From: an uncultured Clostridia bacterium
Lineage (GTDB): Bacteria; Bacillota; Clostridia; Christensenellales; UBA1242
DNA length: 7,632 nucleotides
Assembly (NCBI GenBank): GCA_937992055.1
Contig: CALKLQ010000013.1
Span: forward strand, 1-7,632
Direction of reading: 5' to 3'
Shown here: piece by piece, positions 5,647 to 7,632 of the stretch
Layout of the letters: each line of letters starts with the position of its first letter
Numbering within the stretch: the first letter of the stretch is position 1
Program-made: the position numbers and the translations under genes
The notes under the pieces: model-generated
Databases searched by the model: none
The model's input: the letters and a program-made list of their open reading frames with translations, nothing else
Told to the model about the DNA's origin: nothing

Positions 5647-5689
5647 TTGGCATACAAATATTGCTTTTCAAGAATTTAGGGTTTATCCT
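5647..5689 (+). promoter_or_regulatory. Candidate promoter elements of the toxin-immunity operon
   Basis: Two alternatives are visible. TTGGCA (5647-5652) with AAGAAT (5670-5675, 17 bp) would start RNA near 5682. TTGCTT (5661-5666) with TATCCT (5684-5689, 17 bp) would start it near 5696. Neither is close to consensus. The first keeps the whole ribosome-binding-site hairpin in the mRNA; the second removes its left arm. Confidence 0.35.
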
Positions 5690-5717
5690 ATCTCCAAATT
5701 AAAAGGAGAAGGATAAA
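5682..5717 (+). promoter_or_regulatory. Hairpin covering the toxin ribosome binding site
   Basis: TTTATCCT (5682-5689) pairs with AGGATAAA (5710-5717), and TCTCC (5691-5695) with GGAGA (5705-5709). This gives 13 bp with one bulged A (5690) and a 9-nt loop. The right arm contains the Shine-Dalgarno region (AAGGAG, 5703-5708, and AAGG, 5709-5712) of the toxin ATG at 5722. If transcribed whole, it should limit translation of the ribonuclease. It could also be a DNA operator. Confidence 0.6.
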
Positions 5718-5721
5718 AATA

Positions 5722-6312
5722 ATGTTTGACCGAGCCGAAGTTAGCAAAAAAATACTAAAATTAATGGGAGCAGATGAGGATGAAATAACCTATAAACAAT
5801 ATCTACATAGAAAGGTTTGTGTAACTGGTCCGTGTGGGAATAAAGAAGATATAAAAAACGACAGTTGTTGCGCTCCCTTCATCTGGTGCATTCATGCCTC
5901 AAATCAATTACATGATTTGCCAAAACACCCAAATTGCGATTGTTACTATGAAGATGTGCCGGTTGTAAAACTGGGAACAATTTCCCAAAGACAACCCTCA
6001 CCCGATGTTTATCTGAAAGAGTATGGGCACCTGCCTGATTATTACATAACAAAAGAAGAGGCAAAAAAAAACTATGGTTGGAATTCTCGAAGAAATACTA
6101 TTGCTGGCAAGGCGCCAGGTAAAATGATTGGAGGTGTAGTATACGAGAATGATAAGTATAGATTGCCAGTAAAAGAAGGAAGAATATGGTATGAATGTGA
6201 TATTGACTATGAGAGTGGAGGAAGAAGTAGTATAAGACTATATTATTCAAACGATGGCTTAATGTTTTTAAGCCCAGACCATGGAAAGGAAATTTTTTAT
6301 TTGGTAAAATAA
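5722..6312 (+). CDS. Barnase-family ribonuclease toxin with Cys-rich N-terminal domain
   Basis: The C-terminal half (about 95-196) is a microbial guanyl-specific ribonuclease like barnase. YLKEYGHLPDYYITKEEA aligns with the barnase N-terminus, followed by APGKMIGG (131-138) and IWYECDIDY (155-163). The barnase active-site residues K27, E73, R83, R87 and H102 correspond to K111, E158, R168, R172 and H187, so activity is likely. Asp144 replaces R59, a key barstar-contact residue in the guanine loop. Residues 1-90 are different: they hold seven Cys (33, 38, 49, 50, 56, 72, 74) and HPNCDCYYE (69-77), similar to HPNCxC motifs of phage Mu gpF-like head proteins and some polymorphic toxins, perhaps a metal-binding delivery domain. 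No signal peptide or membrane segment is seen. Barstar-like genes follow after 17 nt. Confidence 0.88.
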   Translation: MFDRAEVSKKILKLMGADEDEITYKQYLHRKVCVTGPCGNKEDIKNDSCCAPFIWCIHASNQLHDLPKHPNCDCYYEDVPVVKLGTISQRQPSPDVYLKEYGHLPDYYITKEEAKKNYGWNSRRNTIAGKAPGKMIGGVVYENDKYRLPVKEGRIWYECDIDYESGGRSSIRLYYSNDGLMFLSPDHGKEIFYLVK

Positions 6313-6329
6313 AAGGAGTTAGAGAAAAG

Positions 6330-6659
6330 ATGAATGAAGTAATATTTGATAGAAAGAAATATAATAGTTATAAAGATTTTTATGTACAAATATATAAAGA
6401 TTTAGATGGGAAGTCAATTCCAGATTGGGCAGAATATGAAAATTTGCATTACAATGCAGATTTCTTAAACGAATTTTTATGGTATTGTCTTGATGATAAT
6501 ACAAATTATATATTTTTAAATTTTGATAAAGAGAAAATAAATCAACAAAAAAACTATAATGATTATGAATTTAGTTTAATATTAAAAATTTTTGAAAGAT
6601 TTGTAAGTCGATATCCAAACAATACAATGGAATATAGATTTGATGAAGAAGAGAAATGA
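6330..6659 (+). CDS. Barstar-like immunity protein, array copy 1
   Basis: This 109-residue acidic protein is the likely inhibitor of the preceding barnase-type ribonuclease. A hydrophobic strand (VIFD) opens it. Helix 1 (YKDFYVQIYKDLDG), the segment YNADFLNEFLWYCLDD (42-57, compare barstar YGENLDALWDCL), a strand (YIFLNFD) and a late helix (LILKIFERFV) follow, matching the barstar order. By hand alignment Glu stands at barstar D35 and Tyr at D39, so the binding face differs from classical barstar. A good Shine-Dalgarno AAGGAG (6313-6318) follows the toxin stop directly. The stop overlaps the start of copy 2 (ATGATG). The codons are extremely AT-rich (ATA, AGA, TTA). Family identity is inferred from pattern and context. 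Confidence 0.8.
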   Translation: MNEVIFDRKKYNSYKDFYVQIYKDLDGKSIPDWAEYENLHYNADFLNEFLWYCLDDNTNYIFLNFDKEKINQQKNYNDYEFSLILKIFERFVSRYPNNTMEYRFDEEEK

Positions 6660-6988
6660 TGAATGAAGTAATATTTGATAGAAAGAAATATAATAGTTAT
6701 AAAGATTTTTATGTACAAATATATAAAGATTTAGATGGGAAGTCAATTCCAGATTGGGCAGAAAGTAATAATTTAGATTATAGTGCAGATCAATTGAATG
6801 AGTTTTTATGGTATTGTCACAATGACAACACAAAATATGTTTTTGTTAATTTTGATAAAGAGAAAATAAAATTAGCAAAAAATTTAAATGATTTCAAGTT
6901 TAATATAATATTAGAAGTATTTGAGGAGTTTGTAAACGAGTATCCAAATAATTCAATGGAATATAGGTTTGATGAAGAAGAGAAATGA
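6659..6988 (+). CDS. Barstar-like immunity protein, array copy 2
   Basis: This copy encodes 109 residues and is homologous to copy 1. The first 105 nt (35 residues) are identical to copy 1, while the rest differs at many positions (for example SNNLDYSADQLNEFLWYCHNDN and LEVFEEFVNEYP). The divergence falls in and after the region that would face the nuclease, which suggests a different toxin specificity or relaxed constraint. The start follows the MNEVIFD of copy 1; an extra ATG at 6656 overlaps the previous stop and would add one Met. There is no separate promoter, and the only Shine-Dalgarno-like sequence is GAAGAAGAG in the end of copy 1, so translation probably depends on coupling through TGATG. 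Confidence 0.8.
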   Translation: MNEVIFDRKKYNSYKDFYVQIYKDLDGKSIPDWAESNNLDYSADQLNEFLWYCHNDNTKYVFVNFDKEKIKLAKNLNDFKFNIILEVFEEFVNEYPNNSMEYRFDEEEK

Positions 6989-7305
6989 TGAATGAAGTAA
7001 TATTTGATAGAAAAAAATATAAAACATATAAAGATTTTTATACACAGATATATAAAGAACTAGATGGCGCTCACACAATAGACTGGGATGACTGTGAAGA
7101 TTTACATTACAGTGCAGATCACCTAAATGAATTTTTATGGTATAAGGAAGAAGAAAATATAAAATATATATTTTTAAATTTTGATAAAGATAAAATAAAA
7201 CTGGAAAAAAATTTAAATGATTATAAATTTAATATAATTTTAAGAGTATTTGAAAAATTTGTAAGTCGATATCCAAAAAATACAATGGAATATAGGTTTG
7301 ATTAA
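6988..7305 (+). CDS. Barstar-like immunity protein, array copy 3 (early stop)
   Basis: This 105-residue homologue differs from copies 1-2 in the N-terminal half (KYKTYKDFYTQIYKELDGAHTIDWDDCEDLHYSADHLNEFLWYKEEEN) and is closest there to copy 4. Where copies 1 and 2 end in GAT GAA GAA GAG AAA TGA, this copy has GAT TAA, a G-to-T change that removes the last four residues (EEEK in copies 1-2). The fold should survive because only an acidic tail is lost. The stop now lies 11 nt before the next ATG, so the stop-start overlap seen at the earlier junctions is broken. The start at 6988 follows homology; an ATG at 6985 is also possible. Confidence 0.78.
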   Translation: MNEVIFDRKKYKTYKDFYTQIYKELDGAHTIDWDDCEDLHYSADHLNEFLWYKEEENIKYIFLNFDKDKIKLEKNLNDYKFNIILRVFEKFVSRYPKNTMEYRFD

Positions 7306-7316
7306 GAAGAAAAATA

Positions 7317-7632
7317 ATGAATGAAGTAATATTTGATAGAAAAAAATATAAAACATATAAAGATTTTTACTCACAAATATATAAAGAATTAGATGGAGCT
7401 CACACAATAGATTGGGAAGATTATGAAGATTTGCATTTTAATGCAGATTTCTTAGATGAATTTTTATGGTATAAAGAAGAAGAAAATATAAAATATATAT
7501 TTTTAAATTTTGATAAAGAGAAAATAAATCAACAAAAAAACTATAATGATTATGAATTTAGTTTAATATTAAAAATTTTTGAAAGATTTGTAAGTCGATA
7601 TCCAAACAATACAATGGAATATAGATTTGATG
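7317..7632 (+). CDS. Barstar-like immunity protein, array copy 4 (partial, cut by window end)
   Basis: The frame is open from the ATG at 7317 to the window end, giving 105 codons (MNEVIFDRKKYKTYKDFYSQIYKEL... to ...MEYRFD) with no stop, so the gene is cut by the window edge rather than broken. The 5' half resembles copy 3 (AHTIDW, KEEENIKYIF). From 7494 onward all 139 nt are identical to copy 1 (6507-6645). Copy 4 is therefore a mosaic of a copy 3-like 5' half and a copy 1 3' half. No good Shine-Dalgarno precedes it. The array may continue to the right. Confidence 0.78.
   Translation, partial: MNEVIFDRKKYKTYKDFYSQIYKELDGAHTIDWEDYEDLHFNADFLDEFLWYKEEENIKYIFLNFDKEKINQQKNYNDYEFSLILKIFERFVSRYPNNTMEYRFD

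Larger units (their letters stand above)
5465..5721. other. Intergenic region between mnmE and the toxin gene
   Basis: No gene is supported. The left half is a palindrome-rich element (5500-5580) and the right half holds candidate promoter elements and a ribosome-binding-site hairpin. A GC-rich GGCGGCGGC patch (5483-5491) stands out in AT-rich surroundings. Confidence 0.6.
6330..7632 (+). repeat. Tandem array of 329-bp barstar-like gene units
   Basis: The starts of the four copies (6330, 6659, 6988, 7317) are exactly 329 bp apart. As 329 is not a multiple of three, each gene shifts frame against the last, which creates the TGATG overlaps. No spacers separate the units, so the array grew by unequal crossing-over or tandem duplication. 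Stretches of 105 and 139 identical nt between different copies show recent exchange. Confidence 0.9.

Noticed and set aside
6319..6833. Two similar minus-strand open frames in the barstar array
   Set aside because: They resemble each other only because the sense genes are tandem copies; no start signals support them.
6330..7632. Tandem repeats considered as a CRISPR array
   Set aside because: The unit is a 329-bp coding sequence with no short repeats and unique spacers.

Overview
The window looks like a chromosomal segment of an AT-rich, low-GC Gram-positive bacterium (Bacillota, probably an uncultured clostridial lineage). The grounds are the gene order rpmH-rnpA-yidD-yidC-jag followed by mnmE, strong AAGGAGG-type ribosome binding sites, SigA-type promoters and a strong A/T bias. 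This cluster normally lies beside oriC in Bacillota, but neither dnaA nor a convincing DnaA-box cluster is visible. I do not assign a genus.

Positions 1-450 are non-coding. They hold a long imperfect hairpin, a probable intrinsic terminator, a group of TTTGTGATA/TATCACAAA motifs and a textbook promoter (TTGACA-17-TATAAT) with a leader of about 100 nt. Positions 451-3070 are a tight operon: rpmH (ribosomal protein L34), rnpA (RNase P protein), yidD and yidC (membrane-protein insertion) and jag/khpB (KH-R3H RNA-binding protein). rnpA/yidD and yidD/yidC overlap, and one base separates yidC from jag. The operon ends in a folded 3' region and a strong terminator near 3140-3180.

Positions 3181-3553 carry no gene but are rich in structure: a 17-bp direct repeat, an isolated extended -10 promoter and a possible small RNA. 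A minus-strand gene of unknown function follows, with weak HicA-like N-terminal features and its own promoter and terminator. mnmE (tRNA U34 modification GTPase) is read divergently from it. The mnmE promoter lies so close to the ATG that the mRNA is probably leaderless.

Where mnmG would often follow, positions 5465-7632 instead hold an accessory block. First comes a palindrome-rich intergenic element. Next is a barnase-family ribonuclease toxin with a Cys-rich N-terminal domain, whose ribosome binding site is buried in a 13-bp hairpin. Last is an array of at least four barstar-like immunity genes with starts exactly 329 bp apart. The array runs off the window end and shows signs of gene conversion and mosaic recombination. 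This toxin plus immunity-array module is the most unusual part of the window.
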